Below, in pieces: positions 6,924 to 13,840 of a stretch of 14,399 nucleotides of DNA. The notes under the pieces are model-generated. The model saw only the letters and a program-made list of their open reading frames with translations, made no database searches and was not told where the DNA came from. Position 1 is the stretch's first letter. Every line of letters starts with the position of its first letter. Source of the DNA: Gammaproteobacteria bacterium UBA6968 (GTDB taxonomy: Bacteria > Pseudomonadota > Gammaproteobacteria > Pseudomonadales > Azotimanducaceae); contig DJYW01000127.1 of the NCBI GenBank assembly GCA_002450255.1, positions 1 to 14,399 of the forward strand, given 5' to 3'. The position numbers were made by a program, and so were the translations under genes.

Positions 6924-7358
6924 CTAAGCACCAACTCCGGTAACTAAAATCCGGCGTTGCTTAACGTTGTGACGATGCTCCCATAAGAAAATGCCCTGCC
7001 AGGTGCCCAGCGCCAATCGCGAATCAACAACCGGAACGGATAGCGATACAGTGGTTAACGCGCTTTTAATATGGGCGGGCATATCGTCTGGGCCTTCCTC
7101 TGTATGGGTATAAAGCGGATCCAGCTCTGGCACGAGGCGCGCTAACCAGTTCTGCAAGTCGTGGGTTACAGCTGGATCGGCATTTTCCTGAATAAGCAAA
7201 CTCGCTGACGTGTGCTGAATAAACACCGTCATAAGCCCGGTGATGATGCCCATCTCCTGCACAACGGCGGCAACCTTGCCGGTGACGTTGTATAAACCTT
7301 GCCCATTGACCGTGACGGGCAGCGCGACCGTTGCAATTTGATTGATCAGAGTCGACAT
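6924..7358 (-). CDS. yjbQ: YjbQ family protein (UPF0047)
   Basis: This 144-residue protein covers the full length of the UPF0047/YjbQ family. Diagnostic segments are FIQHTSASLLIQENADPAV (46-64), EGPDDMPAHIK (88-98) and RLALGTWQGIFLWEHR (114-129). They carry the conserved His (H49, H96, H128), Glu and Asp residues thought to form the active or metal-binding site. E. coli YjbQ has weak thiamine-phosphate-synthase activity, but the family's main role is unsettled. ATG 7358 has AAAGG upstream at normal distance. It lies 54 bases behind dctM on the same strand, separated by a hairpin, so it is probably the last gene of the TRAP operon or a partly independent unit. I see no functional link to the transporter. 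Confidence 0.93.
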   Translation of the reverse strand: MSTLINQIATVALPVTVNGQGLYNVTGKVAAVVQEMGIITGLMTVFIQHTSASLLIQENADPAVTHDLQNWLARLVPELDPLYTHTEEGPDDMPAHIKSALTTVSLSVPVVDSRLALGTWQGIFLWEHRHNVKQRRILVTGVGA

Positions 7359-7380
7359 GACGGACCTTTGCGGTATCGAA

Positions 7381-7408
7381 GGTCACAACGAGACCAGCAG
7401 TCGTGACC
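7381..7408 (-). repeat. Intercistronic hairpin between dctM and yjbQ
   Basis: GGTCACAAC (7381-7389) and GTCGTGACC (7400-7408) form a nine-pair stem, with one G-U wobble in minus-strand RNA and a ten-base loop. It lies just after the dctM stop codon. No U-run follows, so it more likely stabilises the upstream message or lowers read-through into yjbQ than acts as a full terminator. Confidence 0.45.
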
Positions 7409-7412
7409 AAGG

Positions 7413-8693
7413 TTAGTTAATGAACCAAAGGCTCAGCTGGGGGATGTAAGTGATCAGCACCAACGCCACAAGCATGATCAACATAAAGGGCAGTGTGGCG
7501 GAATACAAATCTAGGAGCGGTTTTTTCAGGCGATAGCTAGAAATAAACAGGTTCATGCCCACCGGCGGCGTGAAGTAACCAATTTCCATATTGGCGAGAA
7601 AGATAATCCCCAGATGCACCGGATGGATGCCATAGCTGACGGCGACTGGCAGCAGAAGCGGCACCATGATGACGATCGCAGAGAAGATGTCTAACAACGC
7701 CCCCATTGCCAGCAAGACAATGTTAAGCAGCAACAAAAATGTCCATACGTTGGAGATATGGGTTTGCAAGAAAAGCATCAAACTTTGCGGCACTTCCGCG
7801 TCGACCAGGTAATTGGTGAATGCAAGCGCGGAGCCTAAAATCATCAGAATGCCACCCACCATGACCATGGACTCCACCATGACCCGGCCAAGCTGCTTAA
7901 AAGGGACTTCGCGATAGAGCACCGTCTCACTCAGGACAACATAGAGGGCGGTCACCGCTGCTGCTTCAGAGATAGCAAACACACCGCTAAACACGCCGCC
8001 TAAAACAATGAAAGGCAGAGGCAACTCATAGCGAGCATCCCACATAGCAGCGCGCACAGTAGGTAGGGCAAACGCGGTACGCGGAATTTTACCACCACGG
8101 TGCTTCCAGATCGTCCAACCGGATAGCAGCGTCAGCATCAACAACAACGGCACAACGCCGGCAATAAACAATTCTACTATGGTGAAGGGTTCGCCGACGT
8201 CCAGCTGTTGAGCAACCACGCCATAAAGAATCAAAGGCACCGAAGGCGCGAGCAACAACCCTAAACTGCCAGAGGTGGTCACCAGACCGTTGCTAAACTT
8301 TTCTGAAAACCCCGCTTGTTGCAGCGCCGGTAAGAGCAACGCACCCAAAGCCACAATGGTTACGCCGGACGCACCAGTAAGTGCGGTAAAGATGGCGCAG
8401 GCAATAAAGGCGACGATGGCGAGGCCGCTGGGCAGCCAGCCGAAAAGGCTTTGCATCAAATTAACAAGGCGCGTTGAAGTGTTGCCCTCGCTGAGTAGAT
8501 AACCGCTAAAAGTAAATAAGGGCAGCGCGACCAATAGAGGGGTATCGACCAAGCGATACATTTCTATAGGGATAATGGCTAGATCGACGCCTACGCTGTA
8601 AAACCCAAGCATGCCGAAGGCAAGCAGCACCACAAACAACGGTGCGCCGAGCAGCGCCATTGCGCCAACCACAAACATGCCAAGTATCACCAT
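7413..8693 (-). CDS. dctM: TRAP transporter large permease subunit (DctM)
   Basis: This 426-residue inner-membrane protein is the large permease of a tripartite ATP-independent periplasmic transporter, which uses a sodium or proton gradient to import solutes delivered by the periplasmic protein. It is hydrophobic along its whole length with about a dozen membrane segments. Family signatures are GASGVT (107-112), GSLGLLLAPSVPL (142-154) and NMEIGYFTPPVGMNLF (368-383). Start ATG 8693 lies five bases after the dctQ stop; the frame is open upstream to 8780, but that stretch is simply dctQ read in another frame. The order dctP-dctQ-dctM and tight spacing support one operon. Confidence 0.94.
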   Translation of the reverse strand: MVILGMFVVGAMALLGAPLFVVLLAFGMLGFYSVGVDLAIIPIEMYRLVDTPLLVALPLFTFSGYLLSEGNTSTRLVNLMQSLFGWLPSGLAIVAFIACAIFTALTGASGVTIVALGALLLPALQQAGFSEKFSNGLVTTSGSLGLLLAPSVPLILYGVVAQQLDVGEPFTIVELFIAGVVPLLLMLTLLSGWTIWKHRGGKIPRTAFALPTVRAAMWDARYELPLPFIVLGGVFSGVFAISEAAAVTALYVVLSETVLYREVPFKQLGRVMVESMVMVGGILMILGSALAFTNYLVDAEVPQSLMLFLQTHISNVWTFLLLLNIVLLAMGALLDIFSAIVIMVPLLLPVAVSYGIHPVHLGIIFLANMEIGYFTPPVGMNLFISSYRLKKPLLDLYSATLPFMLIMLVALVLITYIPQLSLWFIN

Positions 8694-8698
8694 AAGCG

Positions 8699-9178
8699 TC
8701 ACGACTCGGGCACTTCGAAAATATGCAACGCATAACGCAGCGTCATGATGCCACCGCCAATAGGCAAAATAGCTTCGCATAGCCAGGCTGGTACGTCGGC
8801 AAACGCAATCACGTTGTCCTGATACTCATAGCTAACGAACTGATAAGACGCGAGGGTGAACAGGCCCAAAACAAGCGTAGCGAAAACATAAGTCAGGCGC
8901 GCAATCCAAGGCTTGTGGCGAGGCGACAAAAATCGGTTGGCGAGGTCAATTTGAATATGATTATCCGTGCGCGATGCAACCATGGCGCCAACCAAGGCAA
9001 TCCATAACACCAGGACACGAACGAGGCTATCGCCCCAATAGATACCGCTTTCGAGCAGATTGCGCATAACCACCTGCACAACGGCCATGAGCACCATGCC
9101 GCCCAACAGCAACATTAACAGCGCTTCTTCCGCCCGGCGCAGGGCGTTGATCAACTGTTTAATTGGTGTCTGCATCAT
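8699..9178 (-). CDS. dctQ: TRAP transporter small permease subunit (DctQ)
   Basis: This is the small inner-membrane subunit of the TRAP transporter, about 159 residues, with four hydrophobic segments. It includes LLMLLLGGMVLMAVVQVVMRN near the N-terminus, then a segment with VLVLWIALVGAMVASR and the DNHIQIDL motif typical of DctQ. The start is uncertain among TTG 9184, ATG 9178 and ATG 9175; ATG 9178 is taken. The start region overlaps the 3' end of dctP (stop at 9159) by about 20 bases, which implies translational coupling. It pairs with DctM to form the membrane complex. Confidence 0.92.
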   Translation of the reverse strand: MMQTPIKQLINALRRAEEALLMLLLGGMVLMAVVQVVMRNLLESGIYWGDSLVRVLVLWIALVGAMVASRTDNHIQIDLANRFLSPRHKPWIARLTYVFATLVLGLFTLASYQFVSYEYQDNVIAFADVPAWLCEAILPIGGGIMTLRYALHIFEVPES

Positions 9179-10295
9179 CAGCAACGGCCCGGAAATCGCG
9201 CAGGTGTTGCATCATCTCTAAATACATCGGAGTAGAGACATAGTCATTTTTAAGCAAACCATCGTTCGCCGTTTCTGCCAAACGAAACCACTCTTCTCTT
9301 TCAGCAGTTACCGGCTGTAACCATTCAATACCCTGGGTTTCGAGTGCCCGCAAGGCACTGAGGTGATCTTTTCGGGACGATGCATCAACCGCTGCCACGG
9401 CGGTGGTGAGTTCTGCGGTAACGATCTCCTGCTGCTCTGGACTCAACTTATTAAACTGGCGATCGGCAATAGCAAAAAGCCCGTATACATAGATCAAAGG
9501 CAGGTCGATGGCATATCCCACTTGGTTATGCCATTGCAGGGCAATCGCACCAATCGGCGGCGAAGCTATGGTATCGATCAAACCGGTTTGCAAACCAGCC
9601 AGCACGTCCGCCAAGGGCAAGGGAATCGGCGTGACGCCGAAAGCGGAAAATGCTTTTAACGCGCCAGGATCGTTATCGGGTGCCCAAACTCGACGCCGCT
9701 GAAATTCGGTCACGCTGGTGGCCGCTTCGCGCATCATCGGATAAGCAAAGCCGAGTTCGGCCAAGCCAAACCCGACAAATCCCTTCTCACGCAGACCGCG
9801 CATCAATTTGCTGTCCATTTTACTGCGCACGTAATCCACTTCTTCCAGCGTGCGAAATAGCAGCGGTAAGTTATAAAGCACGATATCTGGGTAGGGCTGC
9901 ATGACCCCGCCGGATGTCAACGCCGCGCCATGGAGCTGCCCGATACGCAGCTTGCGCAAGACGGCCTTGTCGTCACCCATTACACCACCGGGGTAAAACT
10001 TGAACTTCACTTCACCGTCGGTTCGCGCATCAATATTTTTCGCCGCACCGCGCAACAGTTTCATCCAACTGGTGCCCTCTGGCGACAACGTCGCGATCTT
10101 GAAAGTGGTAACCGCAGCGGCTGGTTGCGCCAAGAATGACGCAACCAGGACGCCCCACAAAATAACCGTTGTGACCGTCGACGGTTTACGCTGACCGCAG
10201 ACCGACAGCCGCGGTGCGCGCCAAACATTAGAACCTTGAGTAGCACCAAGCGCCCGTAGCCTCAGGGCTTGTGCTAACCGATCAAAAATAGTCAT
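9159..10295 (-). CDS. dctP: TRAP transporter substrate-binding protein (DctP)
   Basis: This 378-residue periplasmic protein captures substrate and hands it to DctQM. The hydrophobic signal core runs from about 42 to 61, with likely cleavage after AQPAAA. The mature domain begins TTFKIATLSPEGTSWMK and has YPGGVMGDDK (101-110), RRRVWAPDNDPGALKAF (200-216) and GLIDTIASPPIGAIALQWH (238-256), hallmarks of the TatT-associated DctP subgroup. R202 lies where TRAP binding proteins place the Arg that holds the substrate carboxylate. The N-terminal region before the signal core is unusually long (about 40 residues). ATG 10295 is preceded by GGAAAG and overlaps the tatT stop by 14 bases, which supports it. 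The ligand is not predictable. Confidence 0.92.
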   Translation of the reverse strand: MTIFDRLAQALRLRALGATQGSNVWRAPRLSVCGQRKPSTVTTVILWGVLVASFLAQPAAAVTTFKIATLSPEGTSWMKLLRGAAKNIDARTDGEVKFKFYPGGVMGDDKAVLRKLRIGQLHGAALTSGGVMQPYPDIVLYNLPLLFRTLEEVDYVRSKMDSKLMRGLREKGFVGFGLAELGFAYPMMREAATSVTEFQRRRVWAPDNDPGALKAFSAFGVTPIPLPLADVLAGLQTGLIDTIASPPIGAIALQWHNQVGYAIDLPLIYVYGLFAIADRQFNKLSPEQQEIVTAELTTAVAAVDASSRKDHLSALRALETQGIEWLQPVTAEREEWFRLAETANDGLLKNDYVSTPMYLEMMQHLRDFRAVADDADTN

Positions 10296-11178
10296 CTGCG
10301 CTTTCCAATAATAGTTGTGCTTGTTCTTGGGCTACCGTGTTCATCAAGGTCATACCGGGTGCAATCGCATTAGCGGCAACAACCTCGCTAAGCAGTCGGT
10401 CATGCAAATCACGATCAAACACGAGCCGCCCATACTGTTCTGCGAACATCACCTTAGCCATTAAATTACGTTCTTCAGAAAGTGCCAAGGCGCGCTCAAA
10501 ATAGCCCCGTCCCATTTCAGGACGTCCACCCATGGCAGCGGGCAAAAGCGTTTCAAAGACGCCGAGATATAAAAAAACGCTGCCGTTGTCGTAACTCGGA
10601 TCAAGCTCTGCGATCTTTTGCATGATGGCTTTCGGTCGGCTGAGTTCGGCAACAGCTGTAAAATCGTCGCTATTAGCCTGCAACCAACCCGCCCAGACGG
10701 TGCCTAGAGCATACAACACCGGCACGTCCTCGACCTCACGATCGGTGATCCACGCCTCAAAATCAGCAAACTTGCGTGTGCTTAAATCGCAGCCATCGGC
10801 AATCAGTTGACACGCCGCAGATAGGGCTTGTGTCTTGGCCTTATTATGCAAGAGCTTGGCGCGCTGGGGCGTCGCAACAAAAGCGGAGGCATAAGCTGAA
10901 TGCAAAAACGCGGACTGCAGCATGATAGAACCATTATCCGGGGCACGCATAACGATAGAATCAACCAAAATCAAATACGCTGGGGCCCCGTCGCGTACCA
11001 TCTCCAGGTCACTATTATTCAAAATGCCGTCCGATAAGGTCTGCGTGAAACTGCTGCTAACGGAAGAGACGACGGTGGAGCATCCCGCCACCCACATTGC
11101 AAAAAAGAGAACCCCCATAGAACGAACAGCTGCCAGCCGGGCAGGTGAAGCGCGGCATAGGAGATGGAGTGTGGTCAT
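10282..11178 (-). CDS. tatT: TRAP transporter TatT component, lipoprotein
   Basis: This 298-residue lipoprotein is the T-component associated with a subset of TRAP transporters, best known from Treponema pallidum, where it forms a trimer with TPR-like helical repeats and pairs with the periplasmic binding protein. It has a signal peptide ending in a lipobox (VAGC, Cys33), followed by a Ser-rich linker. A helical domain follows with the motifs APAYLILVDS, FLHSAYASAFV and GSVFLYLGVFETLLPAAMGG, which recur in this family. ATG 11178 is preceded by GGGAA at a usable distance. The longer frame to 11238 has no site and starts before the signal peptide. It heads the operon tatT-dctP-dctQ-dctM; the substrate may be hydrophobic or lipid-like, but this is inference from family members. 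Confidence 0.9.
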   Translation of the reverse strand: MTTLHLLCRASPARLAAVRSMGVLFFAMWVAGCSTVVSSVSSSFTQTLSDGILNNSDLEMVRDGAPAYLILVDSIVMRAPDNGSIMLQSAFLHSAYASAFVATPQRAKLLHNKAKTQALSAACQLIADGCDLSTRKFADFEAWITDREVEDVPVLYALGTVWAGWLQANSDDFTAVAELSRPKAIMQKIAELDPSYDNGSVFLYLGVFETLLPAAMGGRPEMGRGYFERALALSEERNLMAKVMFAEQYGRLVFDRDLHDRLLSEVVAANAIAPGMTLMNTVAQEQAQLLLESADDYF

Positions 11179-11221
11179 GTAAGGTTCCCAAGTGGATAAA
11201 GTACACGCGTACGAGACAGGC

Positions 11222-11236
11222 GCAAACTGTGTTTGC
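11222..11236. promoter_or_regulatory. Operator-like palindrome at the tatT transcription start
   Basis: GCAAAC-tgt-GTTTGC is a perfect inverted repeat with six-base arms. It lies immediately downstream of the -10 box of the tatT promoter candidate, so it would cover the start point, a typical position for a repressor. No regulator gene is adjacent. Confidence 0.45.
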
Positions 11237-11265
11237 ATTTAATCGGGGCAAACCGCTTAAATCAA
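11237..11265 (-). promoter_or_regulatory. Promoter candidate for the tatT-dctPQM operon
   Basis: On the minus strand, -35 TTGATT (11265-11260) and -10 TTAAAT (11242-11237) are separated by exactly 17 bases, each matching four of six consensus positions. The -10 is about 60 bases before the tatT ATG. It is the best sigma-70 candidate in the region. Confidence 0.5.
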
Positions 11266-11739
11266 CCCTCGAACTTTTGCGACTCTTTTCCCGCCTCGAT
11301 AGCACATCTGACAAGTGGCAAGAAATGCCTGACTAAGCCGCCATATCACTGGCCGACCAGCGGTACGATCTGCCGCATCGAGTGCGATTTTGGGTTAAAG
11401 TACGTCCCATTAACAAGCTTGTGTTGGGGTGAACACAGTCAGTCTCATCCGGCAGCCTCGTCGTAATATTGGATGGACGCGTACGGCAAAACACCCGCAA
11501 AGCAATCACATAAGCGTTTAGCTAAGCCGCAAGTACAAGCGGCAAACTTCTGCAGCGAGCATCAGCAACAGACATAAGTTGCACGGGCAAGCCGCCAACA
11601 AAAGAACACCAGCGTCCGTTCTGAGCTTTGATTTCTAGGCGACATCAGAGCAGTAACGAGGCGTCTGATCTTTTGCGATTGATACTGAATAGTCGACTGA
11701 GCAACAACTCTGCACAGGCTTCTTTCAGGGAGGAAAACT

Positions 11740-12528
11740 ATGAATTTGAAATTAGACACCGACTTAGTGTTGGTGAAAAAAAACAAAAACATTACTGAGG
11801 TGACTTTAAACCGACCTACCGTTCTGAATGCTCTCTCCTCAGGCCTGCGTGAACAGCTGTCACAGGTTTTTACCGAACTCGGCAAAGACGAAATGACTGA
11901 CGTCATTATTCTCACTGGTGCAGGCCGCGCATTCACCGTCGGTTTAGACCTGAAAGAACTGGGTGGCGAAAGGCCCGCAGACGCGGTGATGACCAAGGAC
12001 CTCTACCAGGCAATTGCAGATGTGCCACAACCTATTATTGCCGCAGTGAACGGGTACGCGATCACCGGAGGGTTTGAAATTGCATTGATGTGCGACTTCA
12101 TGATCGCGAGCGAGACAGCCCAATTTGCAGACACCCACGCGCGGGTCGGCGTTGTGCCAGGTTGGGGGCTTTCGCAAAGGCTTCCTCGATTAATCGGTAT
12201 TAACCGCGCTAAGCAACTCAGTTTAACTGGCAACTACTTAGATGCGCAGACGGCACTAGCATGGGGTCTGGTAAACAAAGTGGTGCCCAACGAAGAACTC
12301 TTGAGCACTTGCCGAGCCATCGCCGAAGACATTTGTTCCACCGAACCGATTACCCGCAATGTCATCAAGGACATAATGGACAAAGGTTGGCACACCAGCC
12401 TAGAAAAAGGTCTCGACATCGAAGCCCAAGCCAATAGACTGCATGCCCGCAAAGAGGTCAGGCCACAAAAAGTTGCGCAACGTAGGGCCGATATCCAGCA
12501 ACGCGGGCGCAACCAAGCAAAACACTAA
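11740..12528 (+). CDS. Enoyl-CoA hydratase/isomerase family protein (crotonase fold)
   Basis: This 262-residue soluble protein has the normal crotonase length. The CoA/oxyanion-hole segment is GAGRAFTVGLDLKELGG (60-76), and the second Gly-rich loop is GYAITGGFEIALMCDF (105-120). E113 matches the first catalytic Glu of enoyl-CoA hydratase. The second, Glu164 in rat mitochondrial hydratase, aligns with H133 in ADTHARVGVVPGWGLSQRLP. The ADTHARVG signature marks a recurring subfamily annotated as enoyl-CoA hydratase, so a canonical hydration step should not be assumed; isomerase or other activity is possible. ATG 11740 has a strong GGGAGG upstream. Its TAA overlaps the glucokinase TAG by two bases on the opposite strand. 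It is monocistronic. It may serve the same acyl-CoA degradation as the dehydrogenase pair, but it is not linked to it by position. Confidence 0.9.
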   Translation: MNLKLDTDLVLVKKNKNITEVTLNRPTVLNALSSGLREQLSQVFTELGKDEMTDVIILTGAGRAFTVGLDLKELGGERPADAVMTKDLYQAIADVPQPIIAAVNGYAITGGFEIALMCDFMIASETAQFADTHARVGVVPGWGLSQRLPRLIGINRAKQLSLTGNYLDAQTALAWGLVNKVVPNEELLSTCRAIAEDICSTEPITRNVIKDIMDKGWHTSLEKGLDIEAQANRLHARKEVRPQKVAQRRADIQQRGRNQAKH

Positions 12529-13535
12529 TCTGCGCGGCGAACTGCCGCGAGCTGCGCTGCAAGCAGGTGCATAGCGCCAACTAACCCGGGGGTCGGGTCG
12601 GTCATGAGCCATAACGGAATGGCCCGCACGTACTCGCTGAGGTCGCCTTGCTCATCAAACCGGCGGCGCAGTGGCGATCCATCCAGGAAAGATTGCCAAT
12701 TCGGCACGATCCCACCGCCGATGTAAACACCGCCACGAGCACCGACCGTCAAAGCCAGGCTGCCAGCACAAGAGCCAAGCAGGCCGCAAAACGTTTCGAG
12801 GGTTTGATGACAAATAGGATCAGCGATCGCCATGCCCCGCTCAGCCACTTCTGAAGGCCCGTATGCTTCGGGCTGGCTACCCCATAAGCCGCACATCGCT
12901 TTATATAAATGCACCAACCCCGAACCAGACAAGACAGTCTCCCAACAAACGTGTTGGTGAGCTTGCGCGAGCAGACCCCACAGCTCCGCTTCTAAATGAT
13001 TGCCCGGCGCCAAGCCAGCGTGCCCGCCCTCGGAAGCCAACACCTTATAACCATCTTGCATTGCGACCAGAGTCGCCATCCCTAGTCCAGAACCAGGCCC
13101 TATTACTGCCTTATTCCATCCGGCACCCATTACCTGCTCGGGACCGCCCAGCGCAACCGGATCACGGGCAAAAGGCACCGCAGTCGCTTGCGCCACAAAG
13201 TCATTTGCGAAAAAGACCGGGGCGGCAAAAACAGAGGCAGCCATCGCATCGGTCAAATTAAGGCCCGTGTTCAAAACGGTTACTGAATGCCCATCGCCGG
13301 CAACCGGGCCAGCCACGGCAAATAAGATTCCAGCTAACTCTGAAACCGCAAAGTATTCGTGTACGACAGAATAGAGCGCCGATTCATGCGAGAAATCCTT
13401 CGTGTTGAGCACCAACGGCTCGCCTAGCAGCACAGGCTCAGAGACAGAGTCAGGCGCCCACGACACCAGATCACAGAGCTGGAAACGCGCGTGAGTGGCA
13501 CCAATGTCGGCGACTAAAGAGAGAGATAGAGGCAC
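12525..13535 (-). CDS. glk: Glucokinase
   Basis: This 336-residue cytoplasmic enzyme phosphorylates glucose with ATP to glucose-6-phosphate, feeding glycolysis or the Entner-Doudoroff route. Group A glucokinase motifs are present: ADIGATHARF (9-18, phosphate loop with D10), NDF (111-113, glucose-binding Asn and catalytic Asp112), GPGSGLGMA (146-154), SEGGHAGLAP (168-177, with glucose-contacting E169 and H172), ETVLSGSGLVHLY (199-211, E199), and GGVYIGGGI (268-276) in the C-terminal half. All main residues are intact and the length is normal. It starts at GTG 13535 with AAGGA eight bases upstream. It is convergent with the enoyl-CoA hydratase gene, sharing bases of the two stop codons, and has no obvious terminator of its own. 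Confidence 0.95.
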   Translation of the reverse strand: MPLSLSLVADIGATHARFQLCDLVSWAPDSVSEPVLLGEPLVLNTKDFSHESALYSVVHEYFAVSELAGILFAVAGPVAGDGHSVTVLNTGLNLTDAMAASVFAAPVFFANDFVAQATAVPFARDPVALGGPEQVMGAGWNKAVIGPGSGLGMATLVAMQDGYKVLASEGGHAGLAPGNHLEAELWGLLAQAHQHVCWETVLSGSGLVHLYKAMCGLWGSQPEAYGPSEVAERGMAIADPICHQTLETFCGLLGSCAGSLALTVGARGGVYIGGGIVPNWQSFLDGSPLRRRFDEQGDLSEYVRAIPLWLMTDPTPGLVGAMHLLAAQLAAVRRAD

Positions 13536-13612
13536 GCAAATATTCCTTGGAAGAGATCGTCAGTCACCTGAGCGACTTAATTAATGCCATTTGCTGAGTG
13601 ATTCGGTTCTTT

Positions 13613-13634
13613 CTGCTCACGTGCTGCTCACGTG
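13613..13634. repeat. Perfect tandem 11-bp repeat containing CACGTG
   Basis: CTGCTCACGTG occurs twice, back to back (13613-13623 and 13624-13634). Each copy holds the palindrome CACGTG. The second copy runs into CTCAC-gt-GTGAG (13627-13638), a palindrome in its own right. It lies between the divergent glucokinase and LLM genes and could bind a regulator or be a replication-slippage product. Confidence 0.6.
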
Positions 13635-13642
13635 TGAGTGGA

Positions 13643-13697
13643 CGCAAAATACAGCAACTGATGCAGCCTGTAACCAGTGGGCATTATTGTATTTGCG
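13643..13697. repeat. Long imperfect inverted repeat (cruciform-like)
   Basis: Outer arms CGCAAAATACA (13643-13653) and TGTATTTGCG (13688-13697) match with one bulged base; inner arms ATGC (13661-13664) and GCAT (13681-13684) continue the symmetry. No T-run or GC-rich stem follows, so it is not a standard terminator. Confidence 0.35.
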
Positions 13698-13789
13698 ACA
13701 AGCCCTGAATTGCATTTTCGACCCTCGCGCCAGGATTGGACCGCTGGACGACCGCTCTATCCCTTAACAATTGCTAAACGGTTGGAAGT

Positions 13790-13818
13790 TTGCCCAGATG
13801 GATCGACCTATCCATAAT
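13790..13818 (+). promoter_or_regulatory. Promoter candidate with operator-like repeat upstream of the LLM gene
   Basis: -35 TTGCCC (13790-13795) and -10 CATAAT (13813-13818) are 17 bases apart. The inverted repeat ATGGAT-cgacct-ATCCAT (13798-13815) fills the spacer and overlaps the -10. Such placement fits a repressor site. The -10 lies only 22 bases before the ATG, so the leader would be very short, barely covering the ribosome-binding site. Confidence 0.5.
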
Positions 13819-13840
13819 CAAGCCAGACTAGGGAGGGCTT

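Larger units (their letters stand above)
11179..11739. other. Divergent intergenic region between tatT and the enoyl-CoA hydratase gene
   Basis: About 560 bases without a convincing gene; the open frames here do not resemble known proteins and are in low-quality contexts. On the tatT side there is a good promoter candidate with a palindrome at the start of transcription (see separate entries). Other visible structures are a perfect ten-base palindrome ACAAGCTTGT at 11413-11422, partly overlapping arms GTGTT/AACAC at 11421-11436, and a short motif ACGCGTACG present near both 11206 and 11477. I see no clear promoter for the hydratase gene. Confidence 0.5.
13536..13840. other. Divergent intergenic region between glucokinase and the LLM oxidoreductase
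   Basis: About 305 bases without a gene. It holds a tandem repeat near 13613-13634, a long imperfect inverted repeat at 13643-13697, and a promoter candidate for the LLM gene near its right end; each is listed separately. I see no clear promoter for the glucokinase gene. Confidence 0.55.

Noticed and set aside
11562..11996. Minus-strand open frame of 144 codons
   Set aside because: Overlaps the start of the enoyl-CoA hydratase gene and its ribosome-binding site; Ser/Arg-rich composition typical of a shadow frame.
12863..13261. Plus-strand open frame of 132 codons
   Set aside because: Antisense to glucokinase; proline- and arginine-rich shadow of a conserved gene.
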